64,000 nucleotides of DNA from Protonemura montana (Eukaryota > Arthropoda > Insecta > Plecoptera > Nemouridae): contig OX387602.1 of NCBI GenBank assembly GCA_947568835.1, positions 28,294,633 to 28,358,632 on the forward strand, written 5' to 3'. This document shows, piece by piece, positions 14,403 to 27,053 of this stretch. The translations under genes and the position numbers were made by a program. The stretch's first letter is position 1, and every line of letters begins with the position of its first letter. Under the pieces are notes generated by a model. The model searched no databases. It had not been told where the DNA came from and worked only from the letters and a program-made list of their open reading frames with translations.

Positions 14403-14490
14403 CCTGGTTGGCTCAGTTGATGTAAACCATTTGGCTTTTTACAGAGAAGGTTCGAGGTGCAAATCCCCGCTCGGCGCTTGGGTTTTTTAA
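14403..14490 (+). mobile_element. tRNA-like SINE head with T-run terminator
   Basis: A pol III A-box-like TGGCTCAGTTGA (14409-14420) is followed 28 bases later by a B-box-like GGTTCGAGGTGC with AAATCC (14449-14466), then a T6 run at 14483-14488 that could stop pol III. The D-arm does not close as in a real tRNA (no GAGC partner for GCTC), so this is not a functional tRNA gene. It is better read as a tRNA-derived SINE head or an old tRNA pseudogene. No repeat body or second copy was found in the window. Confidence 0.45.
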
Positions 14491-15640
14491 ATGTAACCTG
14501 TAACAATGATTTGCACCAAAAAATTTCACACAATCACTCATTTATAATACAAATGAAAATGGAAAATTTAGTAATATATTTCTGGACTCACATGAAATAT
14601 TTATAATATTAACGAAACTACATTTCGATCTTCTAGCATCTTGAGTTCCCAAAACCAATCGCATCATTCTCAATAGTCATCAAGATCATTTGAAAAATCC
14701 TCACAACTATCAGCAACGTGAGACTTAAAAAAGTGTTAAACACTTCCTAAGACATGGGGTGATATATCACCATTTCCCTGAAATTGAAGCCTCGCGAGTC
14801 AGTGTTGTAACGTATAAACACAGTGTGCATTCTCTCAAGTTTCCATTCAAGTTCTTTGTGCACGAATCCTGTGAATGGCGTTTGATCCACCACCCTCCGT
14901 CGACCAAAGCCGACACTCAATCATCTAACGAGTCTAATGAAGAATTCCCAGGGGTAGGGAACGGAGGCACGTGGCGGAAATCGCATCTCTTCGGCGCCCT
15001 AAGACGCCAGAGTCTTTGTGGATAAATAATTAGCAAGTACTGTGCATACTGACATAGTAAAATACACAAATCATTCTCACGGAGTGTGCGCCCCAAGACG
15101 CAGGTATGCTGAATAGATTCGGGGGAAAATCGTAGGGTTTATAAAGCATTCTTTCTGTTATTAATACCTGAACAAAGTCCATCTTGATCGGCTTACAAAA
15201 AGTATCCATACAGTCATGAAGGTTTGATGGTAGTCCACAATTTCTCTAGATCAGAGATTGGTCACAGATCAAACCTGGGCTTCTGGTTTACTATTGATAA
15301 AACCGTAGTTTATTCTTTGTTTAGGCTTTTCAACGGCATCCGTGATGTGAATAAAAGAAGTAGAGATGAATTATTTACTAAAAATTCGAATTCGACTTGG
15401 AAACTCTTTCTTTATTTTGAAATGCAGACCTTCTCCTGTAAACACTTAGGTCGGATGGCACCGTCACTGCCACTGTAATATTTCACCCGAGCGATACCGT
15501 AGATGTATGTTTTTAATTATGTTATATCGAACTGCAAAATGGCGCGGGCCTGTGCGAAACTTTCGGATATACGTGCCGCAACTTTTAATCGTCAGCGCCT
15601 AAGTTAAAATTACGCCTGGAAACTTTGCACATAATAATAA

Positions 15641-15665
15641 CGACGCCGACGCCGACGACGACGCC
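15641..15665. repeat. GACGCC-word cluster
   Basis: CGACGCCGACGCCGACGACG followed by ACGCC, the same degenerate 6-bp theme as at 8010, 16706, 26181, 48490 and 48636. Confidence 0.75.
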
Positions 15666-16705
15666 AATGTGAAAGGCTTGGACGGCTTAGAATCGCGACG
15701 CCAGTTCTCGCCAGGTGGTGGCTCAATCGTCGTGGAAATCGCAGCTGACTGGAGATGTTGAAACTCTGTTATTGCCAGGTTCAATTATTTGCAGGTGCAG
15801 TTTTCAGCGCGGGTGACAATTTCAAACGGAAATGTCGCAACGTTTATGAACACATAAACAACGTCAAAACAAAATCTACGACATTAAGTCTTCTGGGAAA
15901 CTTCAACTATCAACTAATCTACTGACCGCTAGCTTGAGTGATCAGTAACAGTTTTTAAAATTTACCTTCAGAATTTTTTAGCAAAAATCATCAGGTGACT
16001 TTGAGGATTGCAAGTCAGTCTCAACAGAACGAAATTTTACAAAACATCAGCTGTCTCGTCATGGTAATTTTCCCACGAATTGTTACGATCGCAAACCTGC
16101 TATTGGAGATTTTCCAACACACTTTCCATTCGTGGGGCGGCGATTTTCCTTTCGCCGCTCGCCGCGCCGCCTGTCGTCGTGGCCGGGAACTGCATGCACC
16201 AGTCTCTCGCTGTTGCCACCAGGGTCGCTGTCTCGCTCCACGTTGAGGGTTGTAGAGGTGCAGCGTTACTGTTTATATTTCTGACAACACATGCCGCACG
16301 ATCAATTTCCGTCGTTATATATACTTATATTTCGTACTGAAGATTGATTATTCACATACATTCATCATTTCGGTCTCATTTTGTTTATTTCCCACCGATC
16401 GGAGGGAATTGCGAGGGATATTTACCTCGAATACAAACATCTTCTACCTGACGACCTATAAGTGTATTCAAGAGGCAAATGTGCCAATTTGGTTGTAATA
16501 CCATCGTACAGTTTGACAGCATCAAAAGTTTAATAGATTCATAAAAAATAGAGGTTTACACATGAACTGGCGACCTCCATGCTATCTCCAGCTCAACGAA
16601 CACCCAAGAAAGGGGTATAGGTTATATTCTTTACTTAAAACCGAAGTGTGCCAGCACTGAAACCACGTGAGAAGTACGGATGTGCCAGGCGCCGAACTCC
16701 GGACT

Positions 16706-16733
16706 CGACCGACGCCGACGTCGACGTTGTCGG
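16706..16733. repeat. GACGCC-word cluster
   Basis: CGACCGACGCCGACGTCGAC followed by GTTGTCGG. It contains the palindrome CGACGTCG and belongs to the dispersed theme. Confidence 0.65.
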
Positions 16734-18375
16734 TATGGGGGATGAGTGGCAGCCGGGACGGGTTCAGGTTCTTCCGGCTCCATCGTCGCTCCGAGGCTGA
16801 CAGGTCGCCTTCCACCCATCCTAAACCAGCACGCGACGCCGTCAGGAAAGCGAAGTGGGCTTGGCGGCGTCCATTGATCTTCGACAAGAAGCTACTCATG
16901 TTATAACCACGGATCTGTCTAGAGTAATTAGCTTCCATCCAGTGCCGCGAAATTGCGGGTGTTCCATATCGTCAAAGTATTTAAAACTCGAGAAATAACA
17001 TCTGCTTGCAACCCCATTGACCTCGCGCCAATCCAGAACGCCCAAAAGTGTGCGATCTTGGACTCAATTCTCTGTCATCTTCAACTTGGCTCGTCACTTT
17101 ATTGGATCCCATAAAGCGTCATCTGCAGAAGAAGCGACACGATCAGACCATGCGAATGAAATTTTCTTTGCATTCATTTTCGATTTATCGGCATTGAATA
17201 AGAAAATAATTTAAATGACCTACACCGAGGCTTTTATCAAAATTCATTTGACAAACGAAAAACCCTGCCACCTCTACCCGGGCCACCTCTGGCCATCTCA
17301 TCGGTATGTCTTCATATTTCAACGTTTAAACCAGCATATTTACAGTATCTACACGTGATCAAGAGTCTATGCTTATTTCCACGCGAAACCTCGTCATCAC
17401 GGAATGATCCGTAGCGACGCCTCTAGACACCCAACGCCCGCCGCCGCGACGCGCTTGTCGTGTCGACGCTTCTTGCGCGCTCGACGTAAGGAATTTGTCG
17501 CCGTGTTAACGAAGCGATATGACTAATGACGCTAGCAGTTCGCAGCGAGTGCAGAGCAGCGACGTCGCTGGATGCTATTTACTCATCTGTCTACCGGCTC
17601 GTCTTGGGGTGTAATCTGGAAGCACTTTGTCTTGGTGGCCCATCGGATGCCAAGGGGTGCAAAAACGCGGCGCCTGAACATAATTATCCCGTTACTCATA
17701 AGCTACTTCCCCTCAGTGGTCGATGTCGGCGATGAACTCGCTCATTAACTGCGCCGCTGAAGAGGTATTTGGGGATGCGTTATGGAGGACAGTGACTAGA
17801 AACCTGCTCACGGGGATTTGAAACCAGGACCACTGAACTTTGTCTACGAATCTTTAGATCTAGTTTCAACTTTGTTGTACATTGGGTGGGATGGTGTCTG
17901 CCCCACTGGATTTGATATTATTATCACTCGTTCAAAACCATAAAATCATAGCTTTGATTTCGTCTGAAAATGTTGAGTTTTACGCTGTATTATTATTGCC
18001 AGCAAACGGTTTATAGAATATCCTTCATGTAATGAAAGGAATGTTTATTTTGCAAATACAAACTAAAAATCAGGTGCAATGTTTCATGGCTGATACGTTG
18101 TGTCATCCATCACCAAACGTCCGTTTCTTGTAAAAAGAGCAAATACAAAAACTCAGAGAGTGAAACACGAGAACACATTTACTTTCCGTCTCACCTACAC
18201 CGTTCCACGCTCCCCGTGTCGCTCGTTTGCGCCGGTCTGCCAAGTTTTGACAAGTCGTGCCCAATTCGCCATTTTTATCTGCGACACCCGAAAAGTTGAT
18301 TGTCGTGCGACACATCGCTCCTGGCGACGGACAAATTAATTACACTTTGCGCTTACTTTTTCTCTTCGGTGCCCG

Positions 18376-18398
18376 CCCCCCCCCCCCCCCCCCCCCCC
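18376..18398. repeat. Poly-C run, 23 bases
   Basis: An uninterrupted run of 23 C; exact length is unreliable in sequencing. Confidence 0.95.
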
Positions 18399-19580
18399 GC
18401 TTCCCATTCCTCTACCAACAGCGATCTGCCTCACAACTTTCTCACTTATTTTCTTCCCATCTCGTCTTAATTTTCACGACGACAAATCACAATCGTTATT
18501 ATAAAGAATGACACGGAAAGTTTTAGACATTGTGAATCCTTTCGAAGCCTTGCAGCTCAACAGCGTCTCGACAAAGCTTCCTGCTCGAGTCGCTTTCTCG
18601 TTGTTTGGCTAGCGAAAAGTCTTGAGAGATGTTTATTTGTTCACAATTCGTGGATCATTGTGCTCGAAATACTATTGGTAATCAACGAAGTGCACTGGAC
18701 TGCAAAACTTGATAGGAGTGCATTTATCACTGCTTCATAAAGCTTCTGGTAACACGCTTTTGCGACATTTTTTTTCAGGAATCAACATCAAAAACTAGCA
18801 TCGCTTTTATTTCTATAAATATAACTGACAGAGCAGTGAATGCTCCTGGTATAATTTCACCTTTTTCTTGTCGTCATCAAACGGGGGATAATGTAAGTGT
18901 CTGTAATTCTGGCAACTATAGGAAACAACATAAAAAATACCGACGATCATGCCTTGCGCCCGCAAACCTCCTTCATATCCCAAAACAAATTGCGTCCTGT
19001 GCTGAGCGAATTCGGGACTCAGGACTCCGGCTATGTTCCTCAATCAAACCTCGTAAACGGAGGAATTCGCAGAGGAACAAGCGAGATTGGAGAAAGCCGG
19101 CCCGTTTGATCTCGCCGCGATCAGTCAGCTGTTGATTCAACTAATTGGCTGCGTTTTCCGGTGTGCCCCTCGACGGAATGCAATATCTTGTTGCCGCTGG
19201 CGTTGGCGTTAGCGCTGGCATTGTGGCGCTGGCCAACGTTCGACTGCGCCCTCAGGTCAATGGCTGACTCAAACGAAGACTAGCGCTATTGTTACAGATA
19301 ACTTTGAAAACCAGGAATTTCATTATCAAGTTGATCAAAATCAATGATAATTGAAACAACCATCCAGCTCCTAAAAGGCAACGCAACTTAAAGGGTCTAA
19401 GTGGTTCAATTGATTCGATTTATGATACGATTAAAGGCCAAGACTTGTGCTTGTTGTCAGTGCCTTGTGCAAGGGAGAAGCCATCTTTGAATCTAAACGT
19501 ATGCAACCAGTGATTCTTCAAAAAATAATAAATCTCTCGTGATTGGCTAACATTAACGATATTTCTTTCTTGTTTTGCAG

Positions 19581-19639
19581 GTCAGTGTCCACACAATCAC
19601 TACTAAACGAAAACTTGCCAGTTTTGAGATATTCTTACG
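19581..19639 (+). other. Candidate 59-bp internal exon, unknown gene
   Basis: A strong 3' splice site (T-rich tract from about 19560 ending TTGTTTTGCAG, with branch-like CTAAC upstream) and a consensus donor (TACG then GTAAGC at 19640) bracket 59 bases. Two of three frames are open. One starts after a single G and reads SVSTQSLLNENLPVLRYSY; the other reads VSVHTITTKRKLASFEIFL. I recognise neither. The splice sites are the evidence. It could be a coding exon, an untranslated exon of an upstream start, or chance, and no partner exon was identified. Confidence 0.25.
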
Positions 19640-22600
19640 GTAAGCCCAAGATATTAAACCCTTAATTTTTAAATGTAATTGCTTCCAAATCTGCCATCTC
19701 TATTTCTGAGTATCTCTCAACCCTTGTAAGCGCTACCAGAAGTGCTTTCTCTATTGTGTCCAGCCCCGTCGTGGCACTCATACCCAGCAGCGTCCGTGGT
19801 CCCTAAAATGCATCACGAGCCCCACCTAGTTGACGCTTACAGACATTGATGTAAATGCCGGTCTCCTACTCGCTTTTAATTATGTATAAAGGTATCGTGG
19901 TTTACACCAATGTTTGCCATTGGTTGCGTTGTATGCCAACCACTGTGTTTATTTGGCGGCAAATCTTGTCGTATCGCGCTAATGGTATTGACAATGGACA
20001 TTGCACACACAGGTATTGCAGAGTGTGTCCACCCAACCCAATCCACGCGCTGATGATGTATCCACTTCGGAACGTGTTGGGTTTCCTATATAAATTAAAT
20101 CTGACGTTTTGTATTTATTTTCGTTCCCCAGCTTATGGATGCTACTTTAATTAACCTATATTTCAGCTTATTTTTAAAGTGTCTGAGGGTTAACATACTT
20201 GTGTTAATCTTCACGGGTTTTCCCTGTCATCACAGAGTGTATTTATGTGTTAGGGAGGATTCGACGGCATGTCATGGAAATATGAATGTGTTTTTAGATT
20301 GCCAACCATGTGTGTCGGGATTTCAGTAACGTGGTGGAGGCGCCGGTTGAGCGTTGACAGATTCATAGAAGGTAGAAGTGCATTCCCAGCTGCGGTTCAA
20401 TTCATTCTCATTTCAGACTGGTACGTGTTCTTCGTACGAGCACTCGATTTTCCGGCCTTGAACCCTCCACGCTCGACAGTGGCAGACTTTTTCGCCGCAC
20501 CGGCCCATTTCTCATCGACGCCGAACGGCCTTACGGGAGCGCGTTTTTGTGCCGAGCCCAACGCATTCGTCTCTGTCTGCCATTCGACGCAGCCCTGGGG
20601 GGAAACTCGGAGCCCGGCTATAACCGTTAATTCTTCGTCGTCTTTTCCTTCTCTGCGGTCTGATAATTACCGAACGGCTCCCCAAGCTCCCCCGCCATGA
20701 GTCCCGCGCCCCAGGCTCCCCCGATACCTTGACGGGAAACGCTCGGGAAAGTCTCGTTTCCTGATTCCGCACGGCAAAGGGTTCGCCGCCAGTTTATTGC
20801 TGCTTTTCGATTCCTGACAATGGAAAATTCCTGGCGCTTTCTCCGCTCGGTGCAATTAAAGGGGAAGATCGGGGCGGACACGAAAATTAAGGATCGAGGT
20901 GTCATTATACAGTGATTATGGCATGCTAAGTCAGACGTGCTGAAACTCTTTACCAAGCTTTGCGATTCGTTTCCCTGATCTCACTTTTTCAATGCGAACT
21001 CGACACTGTCAGCTGCTTTCGCATCGAAATTAAAACCAAATGAGACCGTCTGTAATTAACGTACTAAATGACGACTGCAACTAAAGCCTTGTTAGTGTCA
21101 TTTCGTTTAAGAAACCTGCGAAGACAAGACTACGCGTAGATAATTAAAGGTCTTGGATTTCTAAAGAAGTAAGGTAAGTTAAAGGTGAAAGAGTTACTAC
21201 ACACGCTGGAGTCGGAGTTAGAGAAAGGTGAAATTGTAACAGAAAGAAATGTGCAATAGAGAAATAATAGAGAAATAATTTTTGGCTTTCCCCTAAAATT
21301 AATCTTATTCTTACTCTCATTGAGACGTGAAATGAATTCGAACTTCACCAAAGAGAGTATGGAAATTGTAACCAAATTAAAGGATTCTACCCTCAAAGTA
21401 ATCGCATTTTCTCCCATCGCATCCAACCTCTGGGCCGTAAGACTGAATCCCTCGCAACATACGCGTCACCGGCACAATCCCGATTATGGAGAGTGAAACT
21501 TGGCGATTCCGCGAGCGGAGCGGAATGACAAAGAAAGTGCATCGCCCATCCCCGTATGACGGGCACATGCATTGCATGGAACGCACGGGCGTGTTTCGCC
21601 CCTCATCACGGGCCAGTCCAGTGTTGTCCATTGGGACGGGCACGGAATCCCGATCGACGTCGGCGACGCGGGGGTAAATAATGCATCGACGCCGACCCAC
21701 ACGGAATACATCGTATGTCAATTAGCGGCGCTGGGACGCCGACGGAAGGGGGTGAGGTGGGGGGCTAGGGCGTTGGACACCCGGCGCTGCCAGGTTTTAC
21801 GCTGTAAGCCGGCGACCACGTTCAGACCTTGGTATTTTGGAATTGAAAACTTTGTTTGAGAACAGGTCGTAAAAATGTGTTTGCAAAATGGCAACTTTGT
21901 CAAGCATTTAGCCCTCGAAGATGACCGATTTCCTTAGTTCGGTAGATGTATCCAGCCTGCGATAATTTGAAAATATCGATCAAAGTTTTGGATAAGCCAA
22001 AAACACGGCTTTTTAAATCAATTGTTTGACCGCAGGAAAAGTCTCTTTAAATCTTCTAGAATTTTCCGACCGAATTAACCGACCGTGAAACACGTTTACT
22101 TTTCCACTGACTGATATTATCATTGGCGCTCACGTCACTCCAACTCCCGGAGCTGTTCGCAAACTCCCAGCGATCCAGCACCTGATCCCCTCTGCCTCCC
22201 AGCGTATTGTTTCCCAGAACTTTTCACCCGTGCTCCAAGGCTAAAAGAAAATATCCGACACGAAAAGTTTTAAGTATACTCTCGCAAAACTCCGCCCACA
22301 CATATCACTCATACGACAATGTACACGTCGACGTACTCTCCCCGCTCTTCCGGATGACGGCCGCATTTCGCTGCCCTTTGCAAGGGATGCTGTGTATTCA
22401 TGAGTCATCATGATCATCAGGCTATTGTCATGCCGAGCTGCACCATTGTGTAGCGTGCATTGACTTGCTCCCGAGGGTAGGTACGCCATGCATTTGCATG
22501 CGTCTAGGATGCGCGTTGCTACGGGCTTTGTTTAATGGGATTATCTCGACGGAAGTTGCATGGGACGAGCCAGCACATGAGGCGGGAAACAAGGGACAGT

Positions 22601-25600
22601 TTGAGGTAGGTTACAAGCTTGTTCTGCGGCTGAGACGCTGAACAGTGATTTAATTTATCATTCACTCACGAAGGTGCTATCAGCTAAGTAGAGCGAGAGG
22701 GTGAAGCAATCAAATTGTATTATTGGTTAATTTCTCTCTGATGACCGTAATGCAATCTCGTTTGCACAGATGCTATTCTACTGGACGCTCTCCATAATTC
22801 TTAATAATCACAGACTTTTTCACTAAACGTCTTTGTTTAAAAATACAACTGAGAAAATGGCGAACCTGTCCACGGTCTCTCAAGGTGACGTCTTTCATCG
22901 TCTTCGTTCGCTCGCCATTTGACAGCTACAGCTTGATCGGTGGCCGCTTATTGAAATTAATTACTCTAGTAATTACATCGAGACAAGTCATGCGTTAATG
23001 AGTCGTCCTTCTGATGGCCACGTGACCTCCGGGAACAGCCGCGTGACTCTGAAATAAAGTGCATAGCATGTTCTTCGACATCTTCATCATCATGCAGGGG
23101 GCTCGATATTTTAGTGTACACGCTATCAAAATTCATGCATCGTCATTACACTAATTAACTCATTTACTAACTCATCACTTCTCGCACTTAATATTTTAGT
23201 AAAAAAAAAGTATCATAGTTCACCGGGTTTTAGTTTTTTTCCTACCCTTATGGTTATCGCTTGCGAGGGAAAGGTCATCGAAGGGATGCAGGTCGACTCC
23301 CGTTTCCGGTGCGTTTCCTGCCGACGAATGCCCCGGGGACGATGCGCCCTCACTGTCAGACATCGGCGAGGACCTCTTGCACCCTTTGCTACGAAAGTGT
23401 TTTGACGCTGGGTGACAGGTTTACTCACTGAGCCTGTTTGGCGGACGTAAAAAGTATTAAAAGTGTTGCAGACACGACGTAGCGAAGGAATTAGAGTAAT
23501 AGCTCACCAGCTGTGAAAACTGGACGATTTTTTGTAAGTAATGACTATGTGGGGGGTTAGAAGAATTTTAGAATAAATGTAGACGGAAAAATTGCGGAAA
23601 CCTCAAATGGACGTGCTAAAATAGTATGCGGGAAATTAACAGATATCATGGTTTTACAGGTAAAACAGGAGCAAAGGGGTTTTAGCGCTTTAGATGCTGT
23701 ATACCTACTTTCAGTTCTTGTGGCATTGCTTTCTTTGGCGGTGCGACCATAAAATGTGTGCAAATGGGAATTACTGACTCGAAAACGGTTTATTTAGATG
23801 TGAATCAGCGGAAAACTTCCATGGATTTGGCCGCTTTCAGTTCCGAACTTCGCCGTTATAGATTTCCGCGAGCGTGATTCAATGTGGTACCCCCTTCCCC
23901 CCGATATGGAGCACCAACCAACCTATCGCCAGATTAACTGGTTCCGTCGCAGCTGAAACCGACCACAGTGCGGACCAGGAAAACGGCAATTACTGCCGTC
24001 GTCAATTAATAAACGTTACCAAAAACCGACGCGAGGAAATCGGCAACTCTAATTCGGTTTACCATGTGATTTTCGCAATAAACACATGTGCAAGCACACT
24101 CGACGCCGATTTTTTCGATCGGCCCTTGAATGGCCGGCTCCCACGCAACTCGATACCCCAGCAGAGCTTCACCGCGCCGGCCCGCTGATTTATCCCTCGG
24201 CACCGACTCCAGCGTGACCTTTGCAAGCGGTATTCATGGGGGAGCAATTGCACAACAATGAAGTGATGCTCGAAACAATTAGCACCGACTCTATGTGCAC
24301 CGTACACGCACCGCTCTGATCAATTACTGCCAGTATATCAGTGACATTGTTATCGTGTGGCCAGGATATGCCGACATGCGTGCACTGTATGGGAGAGTCT
24401 ACGTGCACCCCTATCACCCCACTGGATCCCAAGCTACATCATTCATTCGGATAACGTGGCCACAGTTTTAGTGACATCGGTATGGGCATCGGAGGACATA
24501 ATAGCCAACTGAGCTGGACAGTAATTTTTTTAGCTGATGCTGATACAGATATTTAAATGAGAGATAGGTGATTGATCGCTGTGCTGATATGGAGCTGCAC
24601 TGCGTTGGTCTGTTTTGCGTTGGTCTGGTAGACTTGAGCCATGTTTGTTCGCATATGAATCGTATAAACGTTCACAAACTTATCAATTAAGTTTTACTCA
24701 ATATCAAAACAGAGACTATATGGACGTTTAATTAATAGTTCTCGTTGAATGCGGGAATTCATGTTCTATCGTAAATTTGTTCCCCAACATAAAGAATTCG
24801 ACCTCTATACTTCTGTAAACCCAATAAAAGTCAATTTATTTAAATATCAATTTGTCTAACAAGTTCTGGATGGCCATTTAATTGGCAGCTCGTTTCGTGT
24901 ATAAAACTCGATTTAAACCATTGCGCTGATTGGTTTTGCGACTATAAAACGACTTCCTAATTACTTGTTTCCCTGCGGCTCTCGGCGAAGCCCAGCGTTA
25001 GTGACGACCCCAGTTTAGATTCAGGTTCACAAGAACGCTTATCCACGTCCTGTAACCGCTGCCCTCTACTCCACGCGATACAGCCTTGCGGAAAGCGGCT
25101 CATAACTTTTTACTGCCTCCCCGATCTCGGCTCGCCGGCACGGAGTCACTATCTGACCATGTGATAAAGTCCACCCCCAACCCTTTGCTTCCCCGTCCCC
25201 GCCTATCGGGCGATTTACCGATGCCAGGGTCAGGGGGCAGCGGGAAGTACCCTGCCCCGCCGACGCCGCCAGATAAGTTTTTAAACGATCAAAAGCCAAA
25301 GAGCGTCCGAGAAAGTCGGAGCTGAATGGTTTCCAGAAAAACCCGGGCAGTTGGGGCAACCTTTCCCATGGTAACGGCATTTTTACGGGCAATTGATTCC
25401 GACTTAGTTGATTTCTGATGAAGTCGAGGGAAGTTCAGTGAGCTTAAAGTTGGTAAGAAGTAAGTTGGTCGAAAAGAGTTTAGGAACTGTTAGTCGTAGC
25501 TTAAGATGTAAGTCCTTTGACGGTCAATTTCAGTTGATTAGAAATCATTGATACCGCCACTTGGCAACTATTGGCATTGCACCTTTATAAAACATTTAAA

Positions 25601-26180
25601 GATGTTTACTGTTTCATGCCAACATTCAATTGGAGTGTTTATATAATTTGTAGATGAAATCGATCTGCGACCACCCATAGAGCGCCATAATCGCGGCCAT
25701 TGGCATCAAAAAAATCCAAGCACAGCCAAAGACTTCTCTAAATCAACTCTTGACCCGTGCAATGTACAGCAAGTAGCGAGGACTTTATATTGCCTTACGG
25801 TTATCCTATACGAAATGAAGTCTACCATAACCTCATCATTTTCAAGCATGCACACAGCTTTAGCTAGCGTGATTTTTCTCACAATATGTGTACACAATAC
25901 CCTCTCATGTCTCCCCCCCATGCTCCAGAGATCATGTGGGCTCAAGACAATGGCGCCGTTACACACCCACTCCAACCCGGGTTGAGCAACCCAAAGACTT
26001 AGCACTCTATGATATTGTTCGCAAAGCAATATATCGCACTCGGCAAAGTTTTCACAATTAATTTACCGAGTTTGCGACTAGCGCTCGCAGTTGTGCGCCC
26101 TGCGCCATCTGTCAAACCGCTCTGTGAATGAGGGAAGCCGACACTCGCACGTCTTGCCGACTCTTAATTGCACATGTATG

Positions 26181-26211
26181 CGACGAGACCGACGTCGACG
26201 TCGGCGTCGGC
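26181..26211. repeat. GACGTC/GGCGTC-word cluster
   Basis: Overlapping CGACG, GACGTC and GTCGGCGTCGG words, partly palindromic, belonging to the dispersed GACGCC theme. Confidence 0.7.
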
Positions 26212-27021
26212 TGGGAGTGCGACGCTTTGCATACGTCACTATTCATGGTTTATGCACTTTGCTAATTGACGCGCGTGGTCGTCTCTTCCCCAACAAACTC
26301 TGTGCAGTGCTGTTGTAATTATTTTGGAGGGGAAGAAATATTAAAAGATTTACGCTGCTGGGGGTTGTAACATTCAAAATTGTCATAATGTTACTTACGA
26401 GCAACGATGTTAGTATGCAGATATTTTAATTTAATTATAAAATAAAACTTAACGAACGCAGTCTATAGCTTGATGCATGTGATTCATTTATAGCACGTGG
26501 TGCTTGTTTTACTAGAAGTAGCACTGATATAAACTAAACATTATTGTACAATGGTTCAATTTCTGGACTGTCGACAGTTTACTCACAAACACTGACCTCT
26601 AATTGGCATGTATAGGCTTCCTGAAGAAGACCATCTTTGCTCCCTTTTAGCTGATGCTTGCCAGAACGTTTTCAGCAGGCTCTCTCCAATAAAGCACGAC
26701 AAATCGCACGAAACTTTCCGATCAAAAGTGAATCACCGCATTAATAGGCGCTCAGAATGATTTAAATGTCGCCACGCTCTTTGCAACGGATGTCGTCGCC
26801 CTTGTGTGTGGCATTTCCACTTCCTTGATTGTTCCAATTCCATCACCAACGTCGAGCGCGAACCTCTTCTGCACGCACAAAGCACCACGAGAATTCCATT
26901 CAGCATTTTTTTGTGCCTGCCAGCGCTCGCATCTTTTGACATAGAGTGTGATAGCGGTGATAGATCCTTGGCTGCAGCTTTTAGCGGCAACAAAGCCAAT
27001 CGATGAGTTATGCCACCTCCC

Positions 27022-27053
27022 ACCCAACACCCAACACCCAACACCCAACACCC
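27022..27053. repeat. 7-bp tandem repeat
   Basis: Four exact copies of ACCCAAC plus a partial ACCC. A simple tandem array; the unit is not the arthropod telomere unit TTAGG. Confidence 0.9.

Larger units (their letters stand above)
14491..19580. other. Non-coding stretch, nothing recognised
   Basis: No gene supported. It contains GACGCC clusters (15641-15665, 16706-16733), a poly-C run (18376-18398) and a weak tRNA-like B-box on the - strand near 17815-17840 with no matching A-box. The moderately GC-rich segments 16120-16260 and 17400-17760 contain only anonymous frames. Confidence 0.5.

Noticed and set aside
17815-17840. B-box-like sequence on the - strand as a tRNA or SINE head.
   Set aside because: No A-box or stem partners at the expected distance.
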